A DNA stretch of 33,640 nucleotides from positions 1-33,640 of the forward strand of contig NZ_BBPP01000034.1 of NCBI RefSeq assembly GCF_000787835.1, in the 5' to 3' direction. The DNA is from Streptacidiphilus melanogenes (GTDB lineage: Bacteria > Actinomycetota > Actinomycetes > Streptomycetales > Streptomycetaceae). Position numbers and translations under genes: made by a program. This document shows, piece after piece, positions 1-7,029 of this stretch. Each line of letters starts with the position of its first letter. The stretch's first letter is position 1. The notes below the pieces were generated by a model, which worked only from the letters and a program-made list of their open reading frames with translations, was not told the DNA's origin and made no database searches.

Positions 1-218
1 GGCCGGGGCAGTCCGGGCCGCGCGCGTCCGAGGGTCTGCGGTCCGCGCCCGGGCGTCAGCCGGTGAGGGCCCCCGCGTTCGGCCCCCGCACTCGGCCCGC
101 GCCCCCCGCCCGCGGCCCCGCGCACTCGGCCCGGGGCCTCCGCCCTTGGGCCGGGGCAGTCCGGGCCGCGCGCGTCCGCGGGTCTGCGGTCCGCGCCCGG
201 GCGTCAGCCGGTGAGGGC
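1..218. repeat. GC-rich direct repeat, two 70-base copies 148 bases apart
   Basis: Bases 1-70 recur at 149-218 with one difference (A at 31, C at 179). The second copy contains the stop and last codons of the neighbouring flavin oxidoreductase, so the first copy looks like a duplicated gene tail. Between the copies the sequence is extremely C/G rich and repeats the shorter word CACTCGGCCC. No gene is supported in 1-203. The repeat may extend to the left of the window. Confidence 0.85.
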
Positions 219-1073
219 TCCCATCACCTCGCGCAGCTGCGCGAGCGGTTCCGGGCCGCAGACGCGGACCACGACCGTCTCCGCGCCCGCGTCGCCGAGG
301 GAGCGGATGGCCGTCGCGGCCTCCTCCGGCGTACCCCCGGCGGCGAACGTCTCCGACACGTCGCGGCCGAGCCACTCGGCGTGGCCGCGCACGGCCTCCC
401 GCAGGGCGGGCGCAGCCGCCTCGCCCAGGCCCAGGAACGTGAACACGGTGATCGTGTGGTCGCCGTCGGCGCCACCCCGCTCCGCCGCCGCCCGGGCCGC
501 GCGGAGGTCCTGCGGCCCGTGGCCCTCGGCCACGAGCGTCCCCTGGGCGGCGCGGCCCGCCAACTCCAGGGACTTGGGCGAGACGACGCCCGCGATCACC
601 TGAGGCGCCGCGTCCTTCGCGGGCGGGTGGACCAACTCCACACCGTCGATGCGCAGTTCCCGGCCGTCAACGGTGACCCGCTCGCCGCGCAGGAGGCCGC
701 GCAGCGCGCCCAGGGTTTCCTCCAGCAGCGCCAGCGGCGACCGTGGCGCGACCCCGACCTGGCGCATCCACTCCCGCACACCGTGCCCGACCCCGGCCAC
801 CAGCCGACCGGGGAAGACCCGCGCCAGCGTCGCGATCTCCATCGCCAGCAGCGCGGGGCTGCGCAGCGGCGCCGGCGCGATCCCCAGTCCGACCCGCAGC
901 CGTTCCGTCGCGCCCAGCGCGACCGCCGCAGCCGAGATCCCGCCGTTCCACCCCAGGTCCTCGACCACCCACAGGTCGTCCACCCCCAGCGCCTCGACCT
1001 CGCGCGCGAACGCGGGCAGCCCGGCCGGGTCCCAGGCACGGTCGTACATCACACCGATTCGAAGAGCCGTCAT
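204..1073 (-). CDS. LLM class flavin-dependent oxidoreductase
   Basis: This 289-residue protein looks like a member of the luciferase-like monooxygenase (bacterial luciferase/F420-dependent) family, a TIM-barrel fold that uses FMN or F420. The start MTALRIGVMYDR gives the usual first strand. The stretch around residues 30-45 (VDDLWVVEDLGWNGG), a strand-loop near residue 60 (LRVGLGIAP) and the GRLVAGVGHG segment near residue 90 are typical of the family. I take the ATG at 1073. An open frame continues upstream to 1277, but its Pro/Ala/Arg-rich product does not look like this fold. No Shine-Dalgarno is visible, and a TAGCTT about 10 bases upstream could be the -10 of a transcript with almost no leader. 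The substrate is unknown, and the 3' end lies inside a direct repeat. Confidence 0.8.
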   Translation of the reverse strand: MTALRIGVMYDRAWDPAGLPAFAREVEALGVDDLWVVEDLGWNGGISAAAVALGATERLRVGLGIAPAPLRSPALLAMEIATLARVFPGRLVAGVGHGVREWMRQVGVAPRSPLALLEETLGALRGLLRGERVTVDGRELRIDGVELVHPPAKDAAPQVIAGVVSPKSLELAGRAAQGTLVAEGHGPQDLRAARAAAERGGADGDHTITVFTFLGLGEAAAPALREAVRGHAEWLGRDVSETFAAGGTPEEAATAIRSLGDAGAETVVVRVCGPEPLAQLREVMGALTG

Positions 1074-1176
1074 GAGCGGCCAAGCTAGCGCCTGCGGGCC
1101 TGCGCTGGTGACGACGGCCCGCGCGCGGGCGGAGACCCGTGGGACGGCCGGTGTCACCCGGCAGACCGGCGCGGCG

Positions 1177-1248
1177 AACACCGCCGCCCGGGGCTTCCAC
1201 ACGGCCTTCGGTTTCGTCGAGGAGGAGGTGCGGCTGACGCTGCCCCTC
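1177..1248 (+). pseudogene. Remnant of a GNAT acetyltransferase C-terminus
   Basis: One plus-strand frame reads NTAARGFHTAFGFVEEEV followed by RLTLPL. This matches the N-x-x-A-x-x-F/Y-x-x-x-GF signature and last strand of GNAT N-acetyltransferases. No acetyl-CoA loop (Q/R-x-x-G-x-G/A) or start is visible in the 100 bases before it, and a Gly-rich stretch follows before the stop at 1311. I read it as a decayed gene fragment between the oxidoreductase and the next gene. Chance similarity in high-GC sequence is possible. Confidence 0.4.
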
Positions 1249-1338
1249 GGGGGCGGCAGCGGGGGCGGCGGCGCCACGTCGGGACCACACCGTGAGCACG
1301 ACCGATCATGACGGGGCCGCAGACCTTATCCTCGTGCC

Positions 1339-1695
1339 ATGAGCGAGCAGTCCGTCGAGCTTGACGCCGAAGACAAGAAGATCATCACCCTGGCCCGGTC
1401 GGCCCGCGCCCGCAACGGCGTCGCCGAGGGCGCCGCGGTCCGCGACGAGACCGGCCGCACGTATGTCGCCGCGACCGTCTCCCTCCCGTCCCTGCACCTC
1501 AGCGCCCTGCAGACCGCCGTCGCCATGGCGGTGGCCAGCGGCGCGAAGAGCCTGGAGGCGGCGGCCGTCGTCAGCGACGCCAACCACCTCGCCGAGCCGG
1601 ACCTCGCCGCCGCCCGCGACCTCGGCGGCACCGGCACCCCGGTCTACCTGGCCGGCACGGACGCGGTCGTCCGGGACACCGTCGTCGTCGACTGA
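1339..1695 (+). CDS. Cytidine-deaminase-like protein lacking the zinc site
   Basis: The 118-residue product aligns along its length with homotetrameric cytidine deaminases: helix 1 (DKKIITLARSARA), strand VRDETGRTYVAATV and helix SALQTAVAMAVASG. In active enzymes the last segment reads CAERTALFKAVSEG, with Cys as zinc ligand and Glu as proton shuttle; here these are S55 and L57. The second site, normally PCxxCR, reads PDLAAAR (87-93), so the other two Cys ligands are also missing. The fold is kept but deamination looks impossible. A similar gene is often found just before era in streptomycetes. There is no Shine-Dalgarno; a TATCCT lies 7 bases before the ATG, so the message may be leaderless. 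Confidence 0.8.
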   Translation: MSEQSVELDAEDKKIITLARSARARNGVAEGAAVRDETGRTYVAATVSLPSLHLSALQTAVAMAVASGAKSLEAAAVVSDANHLAEPDLAAARDLGGTGTPVYLAGTDAVVRDTVVVD

Positions 1696-1796
1696 GGCGG
1701 CCTTCGAGTCCGATCTCTTGCCAACGCCCCGAGGCCGACTAGGGTCGGGGCGTCGGTGTTCGCGCGGTGCCGAGCGGCGGTGGGGGAGCAGACGTG

Positions 1797-1955
1797 ATGA
1801 AGGGCGTCGCGTTCATCTGTGGCGTGCTGTTCGTGCTGATGGGCATGGGCCACTGGCAGCAGGACAACAACCCCGGCTGGCTCGCGGTCTCCATCATCGT
1901 CGCCGTGTTCACCGTGATCGGCGGCCTGGGTGCGCTGTTCAAGCGCGGCAAGTAG
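1797..1955 (+). CDS. Small two-helix membrane protein, unknown function
   Basis: A 52-residue protein with two hydrophobic segments: about residues 2-16 (KGVAFICGVLFVLMG) and 25-44 (LAVSIIVAVFTVIGGLGALF). A short polar link (HWQQDNNPG) joins them and the protein ends in the basic tail KRGK. The positive-inside rule suggests both ends are cytoplasmic. GGGGGAG about 8 bases before the ATG is a good ribosome binding site, and an in-frame GTG directly precedes the ATG. It lies about 100 bases after the CDA-like gene in the same direction. I do not recognise a family. Confidence 0.6.
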   Translation: MKGVAFICGVLFVLMGMGHWQQDNNPGWLAVSIIVAVFTVIGGLGALFKRGK

Positions 1956-2056
1956 TGCGCAGGCGCACCAGCGCTCGCGGCCTGCGCTCCCACGTTCGGG
2001 TGAGTGATCAGCAAAAGGCTCTGGGTACGCTGATCGGGACGACGAGGATCTGGCCC

Positions 2057-2656
2057 ATGGGAGCAACGATGACCGTCGCACCGACGAACACCCCGACGTG
2101 GCCGATCCCGCCCGAGGGCGGCTGGACCGCGGCCGATCTCGACAGGCTCCCCGACCTGCCTCCGCACACGGAGCTTCTCGACGGGAACCTCGTCTTCATG
2201 AGCCCACAGCGCAACTTCCACAACTACGCGATCAACTTGCTCCAGTACGGGCTGCTGGCCGCGCGTCCTGTGGATCTCGCCGTCATCCGGGAGATGACGG
2301 TCACGCTGGGCAAGCGCGACCGGCCGGAGCCGGATCTCATGATCGTGCCGCGGGCGGCCGTCATCGACGACCAGCAGTCCGACTACCGGCCGGAGGACGT
2401 ACTGCTCGCGGTGGAGGTCGTCTCACCGGATTCGGTCGAGCGCGACCGCGACGTCAAGCCGCGCAAGTACGCGGGCGCGGGCTTTCCCCACTACTGGCGG
2501 GTCGAGAACGAGAAGGGCGAGCTCGCCGTGCACGTCTTCGAACGGGAGGAGACGACGAGCAGCTACGCGCCGCAGGGCATCTTCCGTGGCCGCCTCACGC
2601 TGGAGGTGCCGTTCCCGATCGACATCGACCTCACCGACCCGCAGCGCTGGCTCTGA
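2057..2656 (+). CDS. Uma2 family (DUF820) PD-(D/E)XK-like protein
   Basis: The 199-residue product has the Uma2/DUF820 layout, a restriction-endonuclease-like fold common in actinobacteria and cyanobacteria. Features are an N-terminal WTAADLDRLPDLPPHTELLDG, a central RPEPDLMIVP carrying the metal-binding Asp, LLAVEVVSPDSVERDRDVK with Glu, Asp and Lys of the nuclease-like core, then YAGAGFPHYWRVE. The role in the cell is not known; nuclease activity is inferred from the fold only. Two starts are possible, the ATG at 2057 (GAGGA 8 bases upstream) and the ATG at 2069 (GGGAG 5 bases upstream, giving MTVAPT). The gene sits 35 bases before era and may be an insertion into an older CDA-like/era pair. 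Confidence 0.8.
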   Translation: MGATMTVAPTNTPTWPIPPEGGWTAADLDRLPDLPPHTELLDGNLVFMSPQRNFHNYAINLLQYGLLAARPVDLAVIREMTVTLGKRDRPEPDLMIVPRAAVIDDQQSDYRPEDVLLAVEVVSPDSVERDRDVKPRKYAGAGFPHYWRVENEKGELAVHVFEREETTSSYAPQGIFRGRLTLEVPFPIDIDLTDPQRWL

Positions 2657-2691
2657 CCACACCCCTTCCCCGCGTAGGGGAGAATGGCCGT

Positions 2692-3618
2692 ATGAGTTCT
2701 ACCCAGCAGCACCGTTCGGGTTTCGCCTGCTTCGTCGGGCGGCCCAATGCCGGCAAGTCCACGCTCACCAACGCGCTCGTCGGCACCAAGGTTGCGATCA
2801 CCTCCGACCGTCCGCAGACCACCCGCCACACCGTGCGCGGCATCGTGCACCGCCCCGACGCGCAGCTCGTCCTCGTCGACACACCCGGGCTCCACAAGCC
2901 CCGCACGCTGCTCGGCGAGCGCCTCAACGACGTCGTGCGGACGACCTGGGCCGAGGTCGACGTCATCGGCTTCTGCCTTCCCGCCGACCAGAAGATCGGC
3001 CCCGGCGACAAGTTCATCGCCAAGGAGATCGCCGGGATCAAGCGCACCCCCAAGGTCGCCATCGTCACCAAGACCGACCTCGTCGACTCCAAGCGCCTGG
3101 CCGAGCAGCTGCTCGACGTGGCCAAGCTGGGCGCGGAGCTCGGGATCGAGTGGGCGGAGATCGTTCCGGTCTCGGCGAAGGACGGCCACCAGGTCGAGCT
3201 GTTGGTCGACCTCCTCGTCCCGCTGCTGCCTGAGGGCCCGACGCTCTACCCGCACGGGGACCTCACCGACGAGCCCGAGCAGATCATGGTCGCCGAGCTG
3301 ATCCGCGAGGCCGCACTGGAGGGCGTCCGCGACGAGCTGCCGCACTCCCTGGCGGTCGTGGTCGAGGAGATGATCCCCCGCGAGGGCCGCCCCGCGGACC
3401 GCCCACTGCTGGACATCCACGCGAACGTCTACATCGAGCGGCAGAGCCAGAAGGCCATCGTCATCGGCACCCGCGGCGCCCGCCTCAAGGCGGTCGGCAC
3501 CGCCGCCCGCAAGCAGATCGAAGCCCTGCTCGGCACGCCGGTCTTCCTCGACCTGCACGTGAAGGTCGCGAAGGACTGGCAGCGCGACCCGAAGCAGCTC
3601 AGGAAGCTGGGCTTCTGA
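2692..3618 (+). CDS. era: GTPase Era
   Basis: Era (308 residues) binds 16S rRNA near its 3' end and helps 30S subunit maturation. All G motifs are present: G1 GRPNAGKST (about residues 16-24), G3 DTPG, G4 TKTD and G5 SAKDG. The C-terminal KH RNA-binding domain contains the stretch GTRGARLKAVGTAARKQIE. The length is normal. The ATG at 2692 is preceded by GGGGAGA about 9 bases upstream and starts MSSTQQHRSGFACFVG. The gene converges with the lacI-type gene, with a hairpin repeat of the window's repeat family in between. Confidence 0.97.
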   Translation: MSSTQQHRSGFACFVGRPNAGKSTLTNALVGTKVAITSDRPQTTRHTVRGIVHRPDAQLVLVDTPGLHKPRTLLGERLNDVVRTTWAEVDVIGFCLPADQKIGPGDKFIAKEIAGIKRTPKVAIVTKTDLVDSKRLAEQLLDVAKLGAELGIEWAEIVPVSAKDGHQVELLVDLLVPLLPEGPTLYPHGDLTDEPEQIMVAELIREAALEGVRDELPHSLAVVVEEMIPREGRPADRPLLDIHANVYIERQSQKAIVIGTRGARLKAVGTAARKQIEALLGTPVFLDLHVKVAKDWQRDPKQLRKLGF

Positions 3619-3624
3619 GCGGCA

Positions 3625-3745
3625 GTTGCACTCACCTCAGGGGCGCGGGGCTCTGCTGACCTGCGGCTCCGCCGCCTGTGCGCGAGCAACCACCCGGTGC
3701 GGATGGCCTTGCGCGGCCCCGGACCGTTCGCTCGTCAGCGGCTTG
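3625..3745. repeat. Intergenic hairpin repeat, copy A (variant)
   Basis: This contains CTCAGGGGCGCGGGGCTCTG and the internal palindrome GCGGCTCCGCCGC, then GCGAGCAACCACCCGGTGCG, which resembles the right arm of the other copies. It is closest to the first element at 16679-16750. It lies between the convergent era and lacI-type genes, which fits a bidirectional terminator. No gene is seen here. Confidence 0.6.
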
Positions 3746-4756
3746 TCAACTGCTCTCCCGCACCGCAATCCGCGCGCTGCCCAGCGCGTGGGTCTCCGGC
3801 GGGGTGTCCGGTTCGCGGATGAGGCGGTCGATGAGGTCCGCCAGCGCGAGCCCCTTGGGCAGGGAGACGTGGACCGACGTCAGGCGGGGCCGCAGAACGC
3901 GGGCCAGCATGAGGTCGTCCGCGCCGACGAGGGCCGCGTCCGACGGGACGGAGACGCCCGCGTCCTGGAACGCGGCCAGGACCAGGGCCGCGTACTCGTC
4001 GTTGTAGCAGAACAGCGCCGTCAGCCCGAGTGAGGGCCAGCGCGCGGCCAGGGCCGCCGCCGACTCCTCGGTGTAGTCGAGGTCCAGCGGCTCGACGCGG
4101 ACGTCCGCGCGGTCCGCGGCCTCCCGCAGCCCGGCGAGCCGGGGGCCGCTGAAGCGGCGCAGCGTGGCGTCGGTCGGCATGAGGACGCCGATCGCGCGGT
4201 GGCCTCGGGCCACCAGGTGCTCGCCGGCCGTCGCGCCGACGCCGCTCTGGTCGAGGATGAGCGAGTGCGCACCCGGGACGGGGCGCTCGGTGAGGGCGAG
4301 GACGGCGCGGGTGCCCGAGCGCTTGAGGATCTCCACGCCCTCGGGCGTCAGGTCGTCGGTGACGCCGGTGATGACCGCCGTCGGGCGCAGTTCGGCCCAG
4401 GCGCGGGCGATCTCGCGGCCGGAGAGGTCGCCGCGGGTGCCGTAGAGGACCGCAGTGTAGCCGTGGTCGCGCAGGCCCGCGCGCAGATCGGTGAAGAACT
4501 CGTTGAAGAGCGGCCCGAAGGTGATCTCCGGGGCGGCCATCAGCACCAGGCCGGTGTGACCGGCGCGCAGGGAGCGCGCGGCCGCGTGGGGGACGTAGCC
4601 CAGCTGGTCGGCCGCGGCGCGCACGCGCAGCCGGGTCTTCTCGCTGACCCGCCCGCCCGCCGTGTCGTTCAGCACGTAGGAGACGGTGGCCCGGGAGACG
4701 CCCGCGAGGCGGGCGACGTCCGCGCTTGTGGGCGCGGTTGATGACGTTTCGCTCAT
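3746..4756 (-). CDS. LacI family transcriptional regulator
   Basis: The 336-residue protein has the LacI helix-turn-helix at residues about 10-30 (TSADVARLAGVSRATVSYVL), the hinge region to about residue 65 (QLGYVPHAAARSLRAG) and a periplasmic-binding-protein-like sugar domain to the C-terminus. ATG 4756 (MSETSSTAPT) places the HTH at the usual distance from the start. An in-frame ATG at 4768 and an open frame to 4849 also exist, and none has a strong Shine-Dalgarno. It is divergent from the transporter, hydrolase and beta-glucosidase genes and probably represses them until a beta-glucoside or its breakdown product binds. The inverted repeat at 4827-4858 is the likely operator. Confidence 0.92.
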   Translation of the reverse strand: MSETSSTAPTSADVARLAGVSRATVSYVLNDTAGGRVSEKTRLRVRAAADQLGYVPHAAARSLRAGHTGLVLMAAPEITFGPLFNEFFTDLRAGLRDHGYTAVLYGTRGDLSGREIARAWAELRPTAVITGVTDDLTPEGVEILKRSGTRAVLALTERPVPGAHSLILDQSGVGATAGEHLVARGHRAIGVLMPTDATLRRFSGPRLAGLREAADRADVRVEPLDLDYTEESAAALAARWPSLGLTALFCYNDEYAALVLAAFQDAGVSVPSDAALVGADDLMLARVLRPRLTSVHVSLPKGLALADLIDRLIREPDTPPETHALGSARIAVRESS

Positions 4757-4826
4757 GGCGGTCCACATCTTTGCAGACTCGTCGGGTCCAGGGGCTGGTC
4801 TTGGGTCAAAACCAATGCTAGACATG

Positions 4827-4858
4827 TGCTTACACGAGTCAGGTGACACGTGTAAGCA
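4827..4858. promoter_or_regulatory. Inverted repeat, probable LacI-family operator
   Basis: TGCTTACACG (4827-4836) and CGTGTAAGCA (4849-4858) are perfect inverted arms separated by 12 bases, in the 214-base gap between the divergent regulator and transporter genes. The centre lies about 87 bases before the regulator start and 128 before the transporter start. Binding by the neighbouring LacI protein is inferred from position. The spacing is wider than in the usual 14-20 base LacI palindromes, so each arm may instead be half of a separate site. Confidence 0.5.
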
Positions 4859-4970
4859 AGCGCCTCACAAGGAGCGGCGCGGGGTTGCGAGACCCCAGCC
4901 GCGGCGGACCCCCTCGACCGACCGCGGCATCCCCACCCACCAGCTCCTAGTCAGGAACCAGGAGGGCGAC

Positions 4971-6239
4971 GTGGCCCTTTCCGAACCGACCCCCACCCCG
5001 GCGCCGGCAGCCGTGACCGCACCCCACGACGCTGCCGACGCGGACGACGCGAGACCCTCCAGAGGCCTGCTGCCGCTGCTCTTCGGCGGCAACACGGCGA
5101 TGTACGCGCTCTATGTCGGCGTCGGCGGCATCCTGCTGCCGCTCCAGATCGAGAAGATCGCCCCGCACGACAAGGTCGCCATGCTGGGCCTGGTCGCCGG
5201 GGTGAGCGCGGTCTTCGCCACCGTCTTCAACCCGGTCGCGGGCGCGCTCTCGGACCGGTCCGGGCGCCGCAACCCGTGGATCCTCGGCGGCGGTCTGCTC
5301 GCCGTGCCGGCGATGATGTTGCTGGGCGCGGTGAACTCGATCCTGCTCGTCACCCTCGGCTGGTGCCTCGGGCAGGCCGTCATGAACGTCTACCAGGCGG
5401 CGATCACCTCGGTGATCCCGGACCGGGTGCCCGTCGCGCGCCGCGGCACCGCCTCGGCCGCCGTCGGGCTCGGCGTGCCGGTCGGCTCCATCCTTGGCGT
5501 GCTGGTCGGCGGCGGGTTCTCCGGCCACTTCGCCACCGGGTACCTCGTGCTCGGCCTGGTCGTCGCGGTCGCCGCCGTGCTCTTCACCTCCCTCGGCAAG
5601 GAGACGCCGCGTCCGCCCAAGGCGCCGGCCGGGTTCGGCGAGCAGGTCCACGCCTTCGCGGACAGCCTCAGGGCGCACGACTTCCGCTGGGCGTTCGTCG
5701 GCCGGGCGCTGCTCGTGCTCGGCTACTTCGCCGTCAGCGGCTACCAGCTCTACGTCCTGCAGGACCACATCCGCCTGCCGCACGGCATGAGCGCGACTGC
5801 GGCGGCCGCCGTGCTGACACCGGTCAACAGCGTCGCCATGGTCGTCTCGATCGCGGTCTGCGGACCGCTCTCGGACCGGCTCGACCGGCGCAAGCTCTTC
5901 GTCGGCATCTCGGCCGCGGCCTCCGGGCTGGCCGTGCTGATCCCCATCGGCAGTCCGACCTTCGCCGGGATGGTCGTCTTCTCCGTCGTCAACGGCCTCG
6001 CCTTCGGCTGCTTCTTCGCCGTCGACAACGCGCTGGTCACCCTCGTCCTGCCGAAGGCGGAGGACGCCGCCCGCGACATGGGCGTGCTGAACGTCGCCAA
6101 CGCCGGACCGCAGATCGTGGCGCCGTTCGTCGCCTCGACGCTGGTCGGCCTCGGCGGTTACGACCTGCTCTTCGCCGCGGGCGGCGTGCTCGCCGTGCTC
6201 GGCGCCCTGGCCATCCGACCCATCCGCTCCGTCCGCTGA
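4971..6239 (+). CDS. MFS transporter, probable sugar/glycoside importer
   Basis: A 422-residue polytopic protein with about 12 membrane helices. After helix 2 it has SDRSGRRNPWILGG, close to the DRxxxRxGRRxP loop of sucrose/GPH-like MFS carriers, and the second half repeats the loop as SDRLDRRKLFVG. A Pro/Ala-rich cytoplasmic tail (residues 1-40) precedes helix 1. The GTG at 4971 is chosen because AGGAGG lies 5 bases upstream. It is the first gene of a run with the hydrolase and GH3 beta-glucosidase and faces the LacI gene, so it most likely imports the glycoside that the GH3 enzyme splits. The substrate is inferred from context only. Confidence 0.88.
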   Translation: MALSEPTPTPAPAAVTAPHDAADADDARPSRGLLPLLFGGNTAMYALYVGVGGILLPLQIEKIAPHDKVAMLGLVAGVSAVFATVFNPVAGALSDRSGRRNPWILGGGLLAVPAMMLLGAVNSILLVTLGWCLGQAVMNVYQAAITSVIPDRVPVARRGTASAAVGLGVPVGSILGVLVGGGFSGHFATGYLVLGLVVAVAAVLFTSLGKETPRPPKAPAGFGEQVHAFADSLRAHDFRWAFVGRALLVLGYFAVSGYQLYVLQDHIRLPHGMSATAAAAVLTPVNSVAMVVSIAVCGPLSDRLDRRKLFVGISAAASGLAVLIPIGSPTFAGMVVFSVVNGLAFGCFFAVDNALVTLVLPKAEDAARDMGVLNVANAGPQIVAPFVASTLVGLGGYDLLFAAGGVLAVLGALAIRPIRSVR

Positions 6240-6279
6240 GATCCGGCGGACGCGCGATCCTGAAAGGCACACGCACCAG

Positions 6280-6978
6280 ATGAAGCTCAACACCCGTGAG
6301 TGGGGCACCGGCGACCGCCTGGCCCTGCTCGTCCACGGCGTCATGTCCGACTCCCGTACCTGGCGTCTGGTCGCCCCGGCGCTCGCCGACCGCGGCTACC
6401 GCGTGATCGCGGTCGACCTGCGCGGACACGGCGCGTCCGAGCGCGGCGAGTACACCCCCGAACTGTTCGCGCAGGACCTGGTCGACACCCTGCCGGTCGG
6501 CGCCGACCTCGCGATCGGGCACTCCCTCGGCGGCCTCACCCTCTCCCTCGCCGTCGACCGGCTGCGGCCGAAGCGCGCGGTCTACTCCGACCCGGGCTGG
6601 AACATCCCGGCTGCGGGCGACGAGTTCGACCCGGCGATGTTCGTGCAGTTCGCCGAGCACGCCACGCGGGAGTCCGTCGCCGCGATGAACCCGCGCTGGG
6701 CTCCGGAGGACGTCGAGGTCGAGCTGGAGACGCTGGCCGTGTGGGACCGGGCCACGATCGGCATGCTCGGCGAGGCCGGCGGGCACTCGATGATGCCCAC
6801 CGGGCCGGTCGTCCCCTCGCTCGTCCAGGTCGCGGACCCGAGCTTCCTGCTCTCCGCCGGGGACCAGGAGACGCTGCGCGAGCGCGGTTTCGAGGTCCGG
6901 GTGGTGAAGGGCGCCGGCCACACCGTCCACCGCGACGACTTCGACGGGTTCATGGCCTCGCTCGACGGCTGGATCTGA
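6280..6978 (+). CDS. Alpha/beta hydrolase
   Basis: The 232-residue protein has the canonical alpha/beta-hydrolase order: LLVHG oxyanion loop (about 16-20), DLRGHGASERG (46-56), nucleophile elbow GHSLGG with Ser82, a probable acid at Asp195 (SAGD) and catalytic His214 in GAGHTVH. There is no signal peptide, so it acts in the cytoplasm. It starts 40 bases after the transporter stop and ends 51 bases before the beta-glucosidase, which suggests one operon. It may remove an ester group from an imported glycoside, but the substrate cannot be read from the sequence. The ATG at 6280 follows GAAAGG at rather long spacing. Confidence 0.88.
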   Translation: MKLNTREWGTGDRLALLVHGVMSDSRTWRLVAPALADRGYRVIAVDLRGHGASERGEYTPELFAQDLVDTLPVGADLAIGHSLGGLTLSLAVDRLRPKRAVYSDPGWNIPAAGDEFDPAMFVQFAEHATRESVAAMNPRWAPEDVEVELETLAVWDRATIGMLGEAGGHSMMPTGPVVPSLVQVADPSFLLSAGDQETLRERGFEVRVVKGAGHTVHRDDFDGFMASLDGWI

Positions 6979-7029
6979 CGGAGAGTTGAAGAGGCGGCAA
7001 CCGGGGGAGTGAGAAAGGATGCATGAGAG

